Below, in pieces: positions 1 to 5,145 of a stretch of 12,093 nucleotides of DNA; position 1 is the stretch's first letter; each line of letters opens with the position of its first letter. Under the pieces are notes generated by a model that saw only the letters and a program-made list of their open reading frames with translations, was not told where the DNA came from and made no database searches. Location of the stretch: contig JASGCH010000022.1 of NCBI GenBank assembly GCA_030054245.1, positions 1-12,093 on the forward strand, written 5' to 3'. A program made the translations under genes and the position numbers. Source of the DNA: Gammaproteobacteria bacterium (GTDB taxonomy: Bacteria; Pseudomonadota; Gammaproteobacteria; Burkholderiales; Burkholderiaceae_C).

Positions 1-21
1 TTTACAAAGGGAATACCAGAT

Positions 22-38
22 CACCCTGTTTCAGGGTG
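22..38. other. Small GC-rich hairpin
   Basis: CACCCTG (22-28) and CAGGGTG (32-38) form a 7-bp perfect stem around a TTT loop. No T-tract follows on either strand, so I do not call it a terminator. It could be the end of a transcript from a gene left of the window. Confidence 0.35.
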
Positions 39-77
39 GGTTGCTAAATGACTGCCTTACGCGGTTTTCTTCTAAGA

Positions 78-236
78 TAAGACAGTGGCACCATCGGCTG
101 GAGCAACAGTCCTATTGAGTATATGCGAGATCAAGAGCGCAAGCGCAATGCTCAACGAATGGAGGCACATACCAACGCAGTAATTTGGCAACCACGGTTG
201 GCAACCACGGCATCAGCCTATGGTGCAACGGTCTTA
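78..236 (+). repeat. TIR-bounded interspersed repeat, copy 1 (degenerate)
   Basis: The copy starts with TAAGACAGTGGCACCATCGG (78-97) and ends with GGTGCAACGGTCTTA (222-236). Inside it carries half of the TATATGCGAG palindrome (about 113-128), an 'AACGCAGTAATTTGGCAACC' block shared with the copies at 3291-3427 and 4388-4540, and a 13-bp tandem duplication, TTGGCAACCACGG, at 185-197 and 198-210. A second TIR end at about 100-112 suggests nested or decayed copies. Confidence 0.65.
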
Positions 237-326
237 GGACAGTTCGCTACGCGATGGTCTTACTTTTTATAAGATGCGTATGGTAGGTGGCGCACTTATC
301 GCGCGCTGTTTTTAGGTACAAAATTG

Positions 327-962
327 TTAACTAGGTATAGAAAACTCATCATGATAGGCCGAAATCCGCTTTTTTTTTATTGATTCACTTATATCCAGAA
401 AATTTTGCAATAATTGATGCCCGTGTTCCGTGAATATAGATTCTGGATGAAATTGTACCCCGAAGGTCGGGTAGTATTGGTGTTGAATAGACATGATGCA
501 ACCATCTTCGCTGTAGGCGGTGACGATTAAATTGGGGGTGTTTTCTAAGGAAGTTTTATCCATCACCAAGGAGTGATACCGATTGACCACAAAAGGAGAT
601 GGGATATGTTTAAAAATTCCACTTTGGTCGTGTTGTATGGAGCTGGTTTTGCCGTGCATGGGGTAGTTGGCTTGGACGATTTTCCCACCAAAGCAGATGG
701 CAATGGCTTGGTGCCCTAAGCATACACCTAGGATGGGTAGCTGAGGTGCTGATTTTTTTATCAGTGGGATACTGATTCCTGCCCTATCAGGAGTCCCAGG
801 ACCTGGAGATATAACAATGGCGTCAAAATCCTCTAAATTGATGGTAGATAGTGGTTTGACATCATTGCGTACAACTTCGACTTCTGCACCCAACTCTCCT
901 AAATATTGGACCAGATTAAAAGAAAAGGAATCGTAATTGTCAAGAAAGAAAATTTTTAGCAT
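327..962 (-). CDS. trpG: Anthranilate synthase glutamine amidotransferase subunit (TrpG/PabA type)
   Basis: This class I glutamine amidotransferase of 211 residues would release ammonia from glutamine and pass it to TrpE (7237-8745) for anthranilate synthesis in the tryptophan pathway. The N-terminus has the DNYDSFSFNL motif (residues 8-17), SPGPGTPD (52-59) is the oxyanion-strand region, and GVCLGHQ holds the nucleophile Cys81. His172 and Glu174 in QFHPES complete the triad. Length is slightly above the usual 190-200, with a short basic C-terminal tail. The ATG at 962-960 lies about 12 bases from a repeat TIR (976-989), and no Shine-Dalgarno is visible. Subunits of this type can also serve aminodeoxychorismate synthase for folate, and sequence alone cannot separate the two roles. 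No trpD or trpC is adjacent, unlike many proteobacteria. Confidence 0.93.
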   Translation of the reverse strand: MLKIFFLDNYDSFSFNLVQYLGELGAEVEVVRNDVKPLSTINLEDFDAIVISPGPGTPDRAGISIPLIKKSAPQLPILGVCLGHQAIAICFGGKIVQANYPMHGKTSSIQHDQSGIFKHIPSPFVVNRYHSLVMDKTSLENTPNLIVTAYSEDGCIMSIQHQYYPTFGVQFHPESIFTEHGHQLLQNFLDISESIKKKRISAYHDEFSIPS

Positions 963-975
963 GGTTATTTTTCAT

Positions 976-1059
976 GGTGCAACAGTCTTGTAAATTCCGC
1001 TGGAGACGAACCCCAGCCTTGTAATTTGCTTGCTCGTCCGAGTTTGAGTAACGGTCTTA
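976..1059 (+). repeat. Interspersed repeat, copy 2 (partial, right half)
   Basis: The sequence begins with a TIR end, GGTGCAACAGTCTT (976-989), followed directly by the conserved block TAAATTCCGCTGG...CCAGCCTTGTAATT, then CGTCCGAGTTTGAGTAACGG and a second TIR end, ACGGTCTTA (1051-1059). The same block order occurs at 11039-11123 and, on the minus strand, in the element inside rnpB. Two partial copies appear to be fused. The element fills the gap between trpG and the MaoC gene, so trpG's promoter may lie in it. Confidence 0.7.
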
Positions 1060-1103
1060 TCATGGGATGACTGGCTGTGAATGAGGGGCACCAGAGTATT
1101 GTA

Positions 1104-1568
1104 TTACACAGAGGATCGTTTACGATACATTCCCCAACCTTCAAGGGTCATCACTAAGGCGTCGTGTTGATTTTTTGCCTCCCAGCGAGTTAGTGCCATT
1201 CCCAATGAAGGGTTACTTTTCATTTCTTTAGTCTGCATAACTTCTACGGTTAGGGTTAGACTATCTCCAGGATATACCGGCTTTATCCAACGAATACTTT
1301 CCATTCCTGGCGATCCTACACTCGCAGAGTTTAAAATAAATCCATCACAAAGTAATCGAAATAAGACCGCACAAGTATGCCATCCACTGGCAATGATGCC
1401 ACCATAGATGGAGTTTTTTGCTCCTTCTACATCAATGTGAAAGGGTTGGGGATCGTATTTGTTGGCAAATTCTAAAATCTCATCTAGGCTAAATACTTTG
1501 GGACCCATTTCAAATTTTAGGCCGGGTTGTAGATCTTCCCAATAGTATAAGATATCGTGTTTTTTCAT
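1104..1568 (-). CDS. MaoC-family hot-dog-fold dehydratase/hydratase
   Basis: The 154-residue protein is a single hot-dog domain of the MaoC (R-specific enoyl-CoA hydratase-like) family. The hydratase signature is visible as YDPQPFHID (residues 38-46), with the expected catalytic Asp39 and His44. IYGGIIASGWHT (54-65) is the conserved central-helix region, and IRWIKPVYPGDSL (92-104) is the conserved strand of this family. Such proteins hydrate enoyl-thioesters; the physiological substrate cannot be read from the sequence. A good Shine-Dalgarno, AAAGG (1578-1574), sits 5 bases before the ATG. The gene lies between trpG and hemC, separated from each by repeat-bearing gaps, so close operon coupling is doubtful. 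A decayed copy of its 3' end lies upstream of hemC (about 2634-2714). Confidence 0.88.
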   Translation of the reverse strand: MKKHDILYYWEDLQPGLKFEMGPKVFSLDEILEFANKYDPQPFHIDVEGAKNSIYGGIIASGWHTCAVLFRLLCDGFILNSASVGSPGMESIRWIKPVYPGDSLTLTVEVMQTKEMKSNPSLGMALTRWEAKNQHDALVMTLEGWGMYRKRSSV

Positions 1569-1573
1569 GGTTA

Positions 1574-1578
1574 CCTTT
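1574..1578 (-). promoter_or_regulatory. Shine-Dalgarno of the MaoC-family gene
   Basis: AAAGG on the minus strand, five bases before the ATG at 1568. It supports this start; most other genes in the window lack such a clear site. Confidence 0.6.
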
Positions 1579-1621
1579 CAAAAATGATGGATCAAATGGC
1601 TACGAGGCAAACCGGATGTGC

Positions 1622-1696
1622 TCCATAATGCAGTCATTTAGCGGTATAGTCGGCGGTGAACCCGAAGGTGCAATAGGTCGGTCTGCAAAAGTCTTA
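1622..1696 (+). repeat. Interspersed repeat, copy 3 (degenerate)
   Basis: The copy carries CATAATGCAGTCATTTAGCG, the same block as GCATAACGCAGTCATTTGAC at 4488-4507, then GGTGCAATAGG, and ends in a TIR, GCAAAAGTCTTA (1685-1696). The TIR abuts the hemC stop codon directly, so the minus strand reads stop TAA followed by TAAGACTTTTGC. The left end is not clear. Confidence 0.65.
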
Positions 1697-2590
1697 TTAG
1701 GTGATTTTCTCCAACAATTGTACAGCAACAGTTTTCCCTAAATCAACTGCTTGTTGAACATTTTCTACGGTAGATTCGTGGGTGTGGGTATAAATATTAG
1801 TTAATCCATGAGGTTGCCATTTGACTTGCAGTTGTAAACATGACGAATGCCTAAAGTGGGCATGAGCCGCAAGAGCTGAGTGACAACTTGTTTCTAAATA
1901 AGTAGCTAAAGTCCGTTCTGCAGTGACCGCCAAATGAGTGGGCATATCCTGAAGGTGCAAAATCAGCTCGTGTAGCCACGAGGGTGTACTTTGCAAACAC
2001 TCTACAATGAGTGCTCCCTGACCAGGCGCCGGCAACATCCACTCTAAAGGTAATATTTCAGAGACTAAATGGGTTAAGGATAGACGACGAATGCCGGCAT
2101 TCGCCAAAATGATGCCATCGAATTGTTCGGCCTTGTTGATGCGACTATTGATATTTCCTCTAAGGGGTACTATGTTCAGGTCTGGCCTAAATTGGGTTAA
2201 TAACATTTTTCGGCGAGGACTAGTTGTCCCGATGCGGGCACCCAAAGGTACTTCTTGGAGGCTGGGATACCTGTGAGAAATCCAAACATCCCTCACATCT
2301 TCTCTAGGCAAAACTACTTGGATCGCAAATGCACTATCCAAAATGCTGGGGACATCCTTGGCAGAATGGATGGCCAATTGTGCCCGACCCTCTAATAATG
2401 CGACTTCGAGTTCTTTGATAAATAAACCTTTACCCCCTTGTGAAAATAAACTAGGCTCAAGCAATTGATCTCCCCGAGTGGTGAGACCAAGAATATCAGA
2501 TTCGTAGCCCGATTCTTTGATGGCATCTTGAAGTAAGTAAGCTTGCTTAAGAGCTAAAGCACTTTGGCGCGTGGCTATGGTGAGTTTCAA
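1697..2590 (-). CDS. hemC: Hydroxymethylbilane synthase (porphobilinogen deaminase)
   Basis: HemC joins four porphobilinogens into hydroxymethylbilane in the cytoplasmic tetrapyrrole (haem) pathway. Matching regions are LTIATRQSALAL at the N-terminus, TTRGDQ, GGKGLFIKELEVALL, HSAKD with the catalytic Asp, TTSPRRKMLL, LRGNINSR and LPAPGQGAL. The dipyrromethane-cofactor cysteine is present in ETSCHSALAAHA, although the usual GGSC is changed to ETSC. The open frame extends to a TTG at 2653 (318 codons), but that extension reads through a repeat TIR and a decayed MaoC fragment. I prefer the TTG at 2590, giving MKLTIATRQS and 297 residues. No ATG or Shine-Dalgarno exists there, so the exact start is uncertain. 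The stop is immediately followed by a repeat TIR. Confidence 0.9.
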   Translation of the reverse strand: MKLTIATRQSALALKQAYLLQDAIKESGYESDILGLTTRGDQLLEPSLFSQGGKGLFIKELEVALLEGRAQLAIHSAKDVPSILDSAFAIQVVLPREDVRDVWISHRYPSLQEVPLGARIGTTSPRRKMLLTQFRPDLNIVPLRGNINSRINKAEQFDGIILANAGIRRLSLTHLVSEILPLEWMLPAPGQGALIVECLQSTPSWLHELILHLQDMPTHLAVTAERTLATYLETSCHSALAAHAHFRHSSCLQLQVKWQPHGLTNIYTHTHESTVENVQQAVDLGKTVAVQLLEKIT

Positions 2591-2614
2591 AATATGTCTA
2601 GTGAGGTTAAGTAG

Positions 2615-2634
2615 AGGATGGTGCAACAGTTTTG
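2615..2634 (+). repeat. Solo TIR of the interspersed repeat upstream of hemC
   Basis: GGTGCAACAGTTTTG (2620-2634) matches the TIR end GGTGCAACAGTCTTA. It lies about 30 bases before the likely hemC start and would be translated only if the TTG at 2653 were used. Confidence 0.6.
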
Positions 2635-2714
2635 TGTACGCTATATTTTCCAAGCATCAAGGGAATCGCCAAGGCGTCGTGTTGATGTTTCCCAGTGAGT
2701 GGATATCATGCCCA
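2634..2714 (-). pseudogene. Degenerate duplicate of the MaoC-family gene 3' end
   Basis: This stretch aligns with the 3' end of the intact MaoC gene (about 1119-1209) over roughly 80 bases. They share a 16-base identical core, AAGGCGTCGTGTTGAT, and the flanking TCAAGGG and CCCAAT blocks. On the minus strand one frame reads LGMISTHWE, matching LGMALTRWE of the intact gene. Another frame then reads QHDALAIPLMLGKYS, matching QHDALVMTLEGWGMYRK. The remnant therefore carries a frameshift and is cut at its upstream side by a repeat element starting at 2716. It is too short and broken to function. It could be the scar of a tandem duplication or of recombination between repeats. Confidence 0.75.
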
Positions 2715-2715
2715 A

Positions 2716-2887
2716 TAAGAGACCTTTGCACCCTCGATTTCATCGCCGACTACAGTGCCAAATGACAAAGTTATGCGGTTCACTCCGAGGGAACATCTTT
2801 GGAAATCAAGCTGGTTGCGTGGAAGCCTTGTACTTTGGTAGCTCACCGAGCGGCACCAGCCGATGGTACAACGGTTTTACAGTCTTA
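2716..2887 (+). repeat. TIR-bounded interspersed repeat, copy 4 (about 172 bp)
   Basis: Left end TAAGAGACCTTTGCACC (2716-2732); right end CCGATGGTACAACGGTTTTACAGTCTTA (about 2860-2887). Inside are GTGCCAAATGACAAAGTTATGCGG and GGAAGCCTTGTACTTTGGTAGCTCACCGAG, the two blocks that define the family. It truncates the MaoC remnant. Positions 2888-2999 hold another TIR-like end (CCAACGGTCTTGG, about 2949-2961) but no gene that I recognise, and no clear rnpB terminator. Confidence 0.75.
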
Positions 2888-3000
2888 AAGACGGATGTCT
2901 GGTATGCGTTGCAACCGACGACTGCCTTTTATTTCAAACCGACCCAACGGTCTTGGAGATATGAAGGTAAAGGTCTCATTGAGCTCATTTGGGGTAATAG

Positions 3001-3460
3001 GTGTAGTACGCCGATAAGCCGGATTCTGTGAATAGAAAATTCTACTTAACTGTCATTCATCTGGGCCATAGGTCACCCTATGGCTCTAGCTACCTACCCG
3101 TCAGCTCGGCGGAACCACTTCATAGCTGACCTACTTGGTATTGCTGCATGCAGAGATTGCCCGTTTCACCCATCATACATTACATACAATGACTCGTCTC
3201 TGTTGCTCTAATCCTCACCTCACGGTGGGGAGGTGTTACCTCCTGCATTGTCCTTTGCAGTCCGGACTTTCCTCCATTACGATATAAGTAAAAGGCCGTT
3301 GCACAACCTCGGGTAGCTGTCATAATTACAAGGCTTGAGCGAACGACCCAGCGGAATTTACTCAAAGCTGGTGGCTAGCGCATAACGCAGTAATTTGACA
3401 GTGTAACAAGTTCGTGCAACAGTCTTAGTAAAGTAACAGCGACAGTCTAGCATACTACCA
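3001..3460 (-). ncRNA. rnpB: RNase P RNA, type A, interrupted by a repeat element in P3
   Basis: This is the catalytic RNA that trims tRNA 5' leaders. The core is clear on the minus strand. P4 consists of GGAGGAAAGTCCGG (3275-3262) and CAGAATCCGGCTTAT (3028-3014). Also visible are AGAGCAACAGAGACGA, GGTGAAACGGGCAA, a P18 stem with GTGA loop (3084-3065) and AGATGAATGACAG. The 5' strands are displaced upstream. P1 GTAGTATGC (3458-3450) pairs with GCGTACTAC (3011-3003), P2 GACTGTC (3447-3441) with GACAGTT (3054-3048), and P3 CTGTTAC (3439-3433) with GTAATGG (3280-3274). Between the P3 strands lies a 137-bp repeat (3291-3427). Without it the RNA would be about 323 nt, somewhat short, apparently because P13/P14 are missing. 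A -10 box fits this 5' end. Confidence 0.9.
3291..3427 (-). repeat. Full interspersed repeat inserted in the rnpB P3 loop (copy 5)
   Basis: Read on the minus strand, the element starts TAAGACTGTTGCACG (3427) and ends GTTGTGCAACGGCCTT (about 3292). It holds GTCAAATTACTGCGTTATGC, TTTGAGTAAATTCCGCTGGG and CGCTCAAGCCTTGTAATT, in the same order as the copy at 10886-11123. The ends can pair over 13 positions with one A-C mismatch and one G-U pair, so in RNA the insert would close its own stem on top of P3. TTACTT occurs on both flanks (GTTACTTTAC before, TTACTTATATC after), possibly a worn target duplication. Confidence 0.85.
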
Positions 3461-3464
3461 GTGT

Positions 3465-3470
3465 AGTATA
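3465..3470 (-). promoter_or_regulatory. Probable -10 box of rnpB
   Basis: TATACT on the minus strand lies about 7 bases before the start of P1, matching a transcript start at about 3458-3460. The -35 region is poor; it overlaps the near-palindrome GGTAAAATTTACC (plus strand, 3484-3496), which could be a protein-binding site. The -10 placement independently supports the upstream 5' end of rnpB. Confidence 0.55.
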
Positions 3471-3560
3471 CTCCAAAATTTCGGGTAAAATTTACCGTAT
3501 CTTTAGGGTTTAAAATGGACCTAACTTGATTTTACACATTTTTAAGTTAAAATGGCTACC

Positions 3561-3693
3561 TAAAGATTGTGGCACCATCGGCTATGCCGCTCGGTGAGTT
3601 GTCATAACGCTTGTTGGTCTCGCATATTGAGTATATGCGAGAATAGCTTGCCGAGGTGTAACCGCGGCACCAACCGTCGGCGCAACAGTCTTA
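3561..3693 (+). repeat. TIR-bounded interspersed repeat, copy 6 (133 bp)
   Basis: Left end TAAAGATTGTGGCACCATCGG (3561-3581, written here as TAAAGATTGTGGCACC plus ATCGG) and right end CGTCGGCGCAACAGTCTTA (3675-3693). It contains TCATAACGC and a perfect palindrome at 3618-3642. It stands between the AT-rich rnpB upstream region and the cytochrome gene. Confidence 0.75.
3618..3642. repeat. Perfect 10-bp-arm palindrome TCTCGCATAT/ATATGCGAGA
   Basis: The arms (3618-3627 and 3633-3642) are perfectly complementary around a TGAGT loop. The same motif recurs in the opposite orientation at 10983-11025 and as a half-copy at about 113-128, each time inside a repeat element. Confidence 0.8.
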
Positions 3694-3718
3694 CCATAGG
3701 AACTATATGCACAGATTA

Positions 3719-3753
3719 AGTTCAGGTACAATCTGTTAACTGAACTGTTTTTT
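3719..3753 (+). terminator. Hairpin plus T-run upstream of the cytochrome gene
   Basis: AGTTCAG (3719-3725) and CTGAACT (3740-3746) form a 7-bp stem with a 14-base loop, followed by GTTTTTT (3747-3753). It has the shape of a weak intrinsic terminator or attenuator, 18 bases before the ATG. TACAAT at 3727-3732 lies in its loop and could instead be a -10 box, in which case the hairpin would not form in the transcript. Confidence 0.35.
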
Positions 3754-3770
3754 AACTTATTTCGATCATT

Positions 3771-4214
3771 ATGAAAAAACTATTAATGGGCATCATAGCC
3801 AGCTGTATTTTCGTTCCTCTAGTCACCCAAGCACAATTTGCCAAACCTGAGGACGCTATCAAATATCGAAAAAGTGTATTTTCGGTGATGGGGAATCACT
3901 TTGGCAGATTAGCTGGTATGGCACAAGGTAAAATTCCATTTGACGCTAAAATTGCCAAAGAGGACGCTGATTTAATAGCCTTTATAGCCAAATATTCACT
4001 CAGAGGCTTTATATCAGGTAGTGACAAGGGGGAGACCAAGGCTAGCCCTAAAATTTGGGAGGAAACTAGCAAATTTGAGCAATATGGCGATAAATTGTTA
4101 TCCGAAGTTGTTAAGCTACCACAATCCGCCGGAAAAATCGATGATCTAAAAGCGGTGGTGGCTTCTGTAGGGGGTAGTTGCAAATCTTGCCATGATGATT
4201 TTCGTTTAAAGTAA
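3771..4214 (+). CDS. Periplasmic c'-type cytochrome (c'/c556 family)
   Basis: The 147-residue precursor has a Sec signal peptide (MKK, hydrophobic 4-19, likely cleavage after Ala21 in TQAQ). The mature part fits the four-helix cytochrome c' fold, with one C-terminal haem site, CKSCH (Cys137, Cys140, His141), near the end as is typical. YRKSVFSVMGNHF (32-44) carries Met40, which in c556-like members can be the sixth haem ligand, so a low-spin c556 type is possible; this is inference. Such proteins serve as small electron carriers or bind NO; the role here is unknown. The start is the first ATG; no Shine-Dalgarno is visible. The gene appears monocistronic, with repeats on both sides. Confidence 0.9.
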   Translation: MKKLLMGIIASCIFVPLVTQAQFAKPEDAIKYRKSVFSVMGNHFGRLAGMAQGKIPFDAKIAKEDADLIAFIAKYSLRGFISGSDKGETKASPKIWEETSKFEQYGDKLLSEVVKLPQSAGKIDDLKAVVASVGGSCKSCHDDFRLK

Positions 4215-4567
4215 CTCCTTGTGGTTTTATCAATCCCGAGGAATTTTTAGGTAAAATCATGTGGCTATTAAGGGCTTTGCATAGGCATGGCCGATATTTT
4301 AAGCTTATAGTGGCTGGAAACCTCGATCTGCGACCATTCCCGGAGGTCTATCAATCATGATAAACCGAAGCCACACTTGTAAATCTTTAAGATTATCGAT
4401 CAACTTCGGTGAGCTGTTAAAGTACAAGGCTTGAGCGGAACGCCGCCAGCTTCATTTCCGAAGATGATCATTCGCTGGTGAGTACTGCATAACGCAGTCA
4501 TTTGACAACCGTGGCACCAGACGATGGTGCAATAGTCTTTCTTTAGGTTGGATATTTTCTAAGTAAT
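4215..4567. other. Gap between the cytochrome and rimI-like genes
   Basis: I see no coding region. Positions 4310-4374 could fold into a closed structure: outer stem GTGGCT/AGCCAC (4310-4315 with 4369-4374) and an inner hairpin GGT-TATCA/TGATA-ACC (4345-4366). The rest is a repeat copy (4388-4540) and a short AT-rich leader. Confidence 0.5.
4388..4540 (-). repeat. TIR-bounded interspersed repeat, copy 7 (about 153 bp)
   Basis: On the minus strand it starts AAGACTATTGCACCATCG (about 4540). It continues with TTGTCAAATGACTGCGTTATGC and CGCTCAAGCCTTGTACTTTAACAGCTCACCGAAGTTGATCGATAATCTTA, given here only as landmarks split at 20 bases: CGCTCAAGCCTTGTACTTTA and CAGCTCACCGAAGTTG. It ends at 4388. 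It shares both defining blocks with the element inside rnpB and has the same orientation. Confidence 0.75.
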
Positions 4568-5017
4568 ATGCCTAAGTTGCGTGCCATGCTGGAGTCTGAT
4601 CTCATCGAAATTATTCGGATGGAAGCCGTAGCTAACCCTGTGCCATGGAGCAAGCTGGATTTTGCAATGGCCTTGCAAAGCAACCAAGTCGGCTTAGTTA
4701 TCGAGGGCATCCATGGCAATGTGATGGCTTACCTAGTTGGACAAATAGAAGGTTTTATAGGGCACATTTATAATGTATTGGTAAATCCGGAGTTCGTACG
4801 CCAGGGTCTGGGGTCACAACTGATGAAACACTTTATAGAGTTAGCACGAATAGCTCATTGCTCTGAAGTTTGGTTGGAGGTAAGAGCGGGTAATGATGTA
4901 GCTATAAAGTTTTATGAGCATTGGTGTTTTGCCAAAGTGACTGTACGAAAAAAATATTATTACCTACACACTGTGCGGAAATTTGAAGACGCTTGCCTTA
5001 TGACCAAGATTTTGTAA
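4568..5017 (+). CDS. rimI: GNAT N-acetyltransferase, RimI-like
   Basis: This 149-residue protein is a single GNAT domain. The best match is RimI, which acetylates the N-terminal alanine of ribosomal protein S18. Acetyl-CoA binding is indicated by VNPEFVRQGLGSQLMKHF (residues 72-89), with the Q/R-x-x-G-x-G/A loop RQGLGS. LEVRAGNDVAIKFYEHWCF (103-121) is the family's second core motif, and RKKYYY...EDACLMTKIL fits the RimI C-terminus. The RimI-typical PW (residues 26-27) near the N-terminus is also present. The usual partners, such as tsaB, are not adjacent. A different substrate for this GNAT protein cannot be excluded. No Shine-Dalgarno precedes the ATG, which lies about 28 bases after a repeat. 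Confidence 0.8.
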   Translation: MPKLRAMLESDLIEIIRMEAVANPVPWSKLDFAMALQSNQVGLVIEGIHGNVMAYLVGQIEGFIGHIYNVLVNPEFVRQGLGSQLMKHFIELARIAHCSEVWLEVRAGNDVAIKFYEHWCFAKVTVRKKYYYLHTVRKFEDACLMTKIL

Positions 5018-5034
5018 ATCGAACGAAGAGAGTC

Positions 5035-5091
5035 GTCGTCCCATTGGCTTAAAAAGACGGTGTGTCGCGCTCAGTCATCTGATGGGATGAC
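5035..5091. other. Imperfect inverted repeat after the rimI-like gene
   Basis: GTCGTCCCAT (5035-5044) and ATGGGATGAC (5082-5091) pair at 9 of 10 positions around a loop of 37 bases. No T-run follows directly, so terminator function is uncertain. The right arm resembles ATGGGATGACT at about 1062-1072. Confidence 0.4.
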
Positions 5092-5095
5092 TTGT

Positions 5096-5123
5096 TTGAC
5101 TAAATATAGGTAGTTTTTAGTAT
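5096..5123 (+). promoter_or_regulatory. Candidate promoter of the methyltransferase gene
   Basis: A -35-like TTGACT (5096-5101) and a -10-like TAGTAT (5118-5123) are separated by 16 bases. A strong purine-rich ribosome site, AGGGGG (5135-5140), precedes the ATG at 5146 by 5 bases. Confidence 0.5.
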
Positions 5124-5145
5124 TTTTTTTAATTAGGGGGTTTTT

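Larger units (their letters stand above)
1..326. other. Gene-free region with degenerate interspersed repeats
   Basis: I see no credible coding region. The stretch holds a small hairpin (22-38), a repeat element (78-236) and a second TIR-like end near 253-262. Positions 41-65 carry a copy of the 'AAATGACTGC' block seen in other elements, so an older, decayed copy probably overlaps the left edge. No trpD or other trp gene follows trpG here. Confidence 0.6.
3461..3770. other. Divergent gap between rnpB and the cytochrome c gene
   Basis: There is no gene here. The gap contains the rnpB promoter region (3465-3496), an AT-rich stretch (3497-3560), a repeat copy (3561-3693) and a hairpin upstream of the cytochrome gene (3719-3746). 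Confidence 0.6.

Noticed and set aside
2699..3031. Open frame of 110 codons on the plus strand
   Set aside because: It runs through a repeat element and the 3' end of rnpB on the opposite strand, with no recognisable domain.
3294..3308. Alternative rnpB 5' end within the repeat: P1 from GGTTGTGCAACGGCC and P2 from TTTTACTTA (3293-3285)
   Set aside because: These strands can pair with the 3' end, but P1 needs bulges and an internal loop, and P3 would be missing. The upstream strands at 3433-3458 give cleaner P1, P2 and P3 and a matching -10 box.
3180..3365. Open frame of 61 codons on the minus strand
   Set aside because: It lies inside rnpB and the element inserted in it; both explain the sequence.
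313..3745. Similar strings GTACAAAATTGTTAAC (317-332) and GTACAATCTGTTAAC (3726-3740)
   Set aside because: Only two short copies in unrelated contexts; they could be chance in AT-rich gaps.
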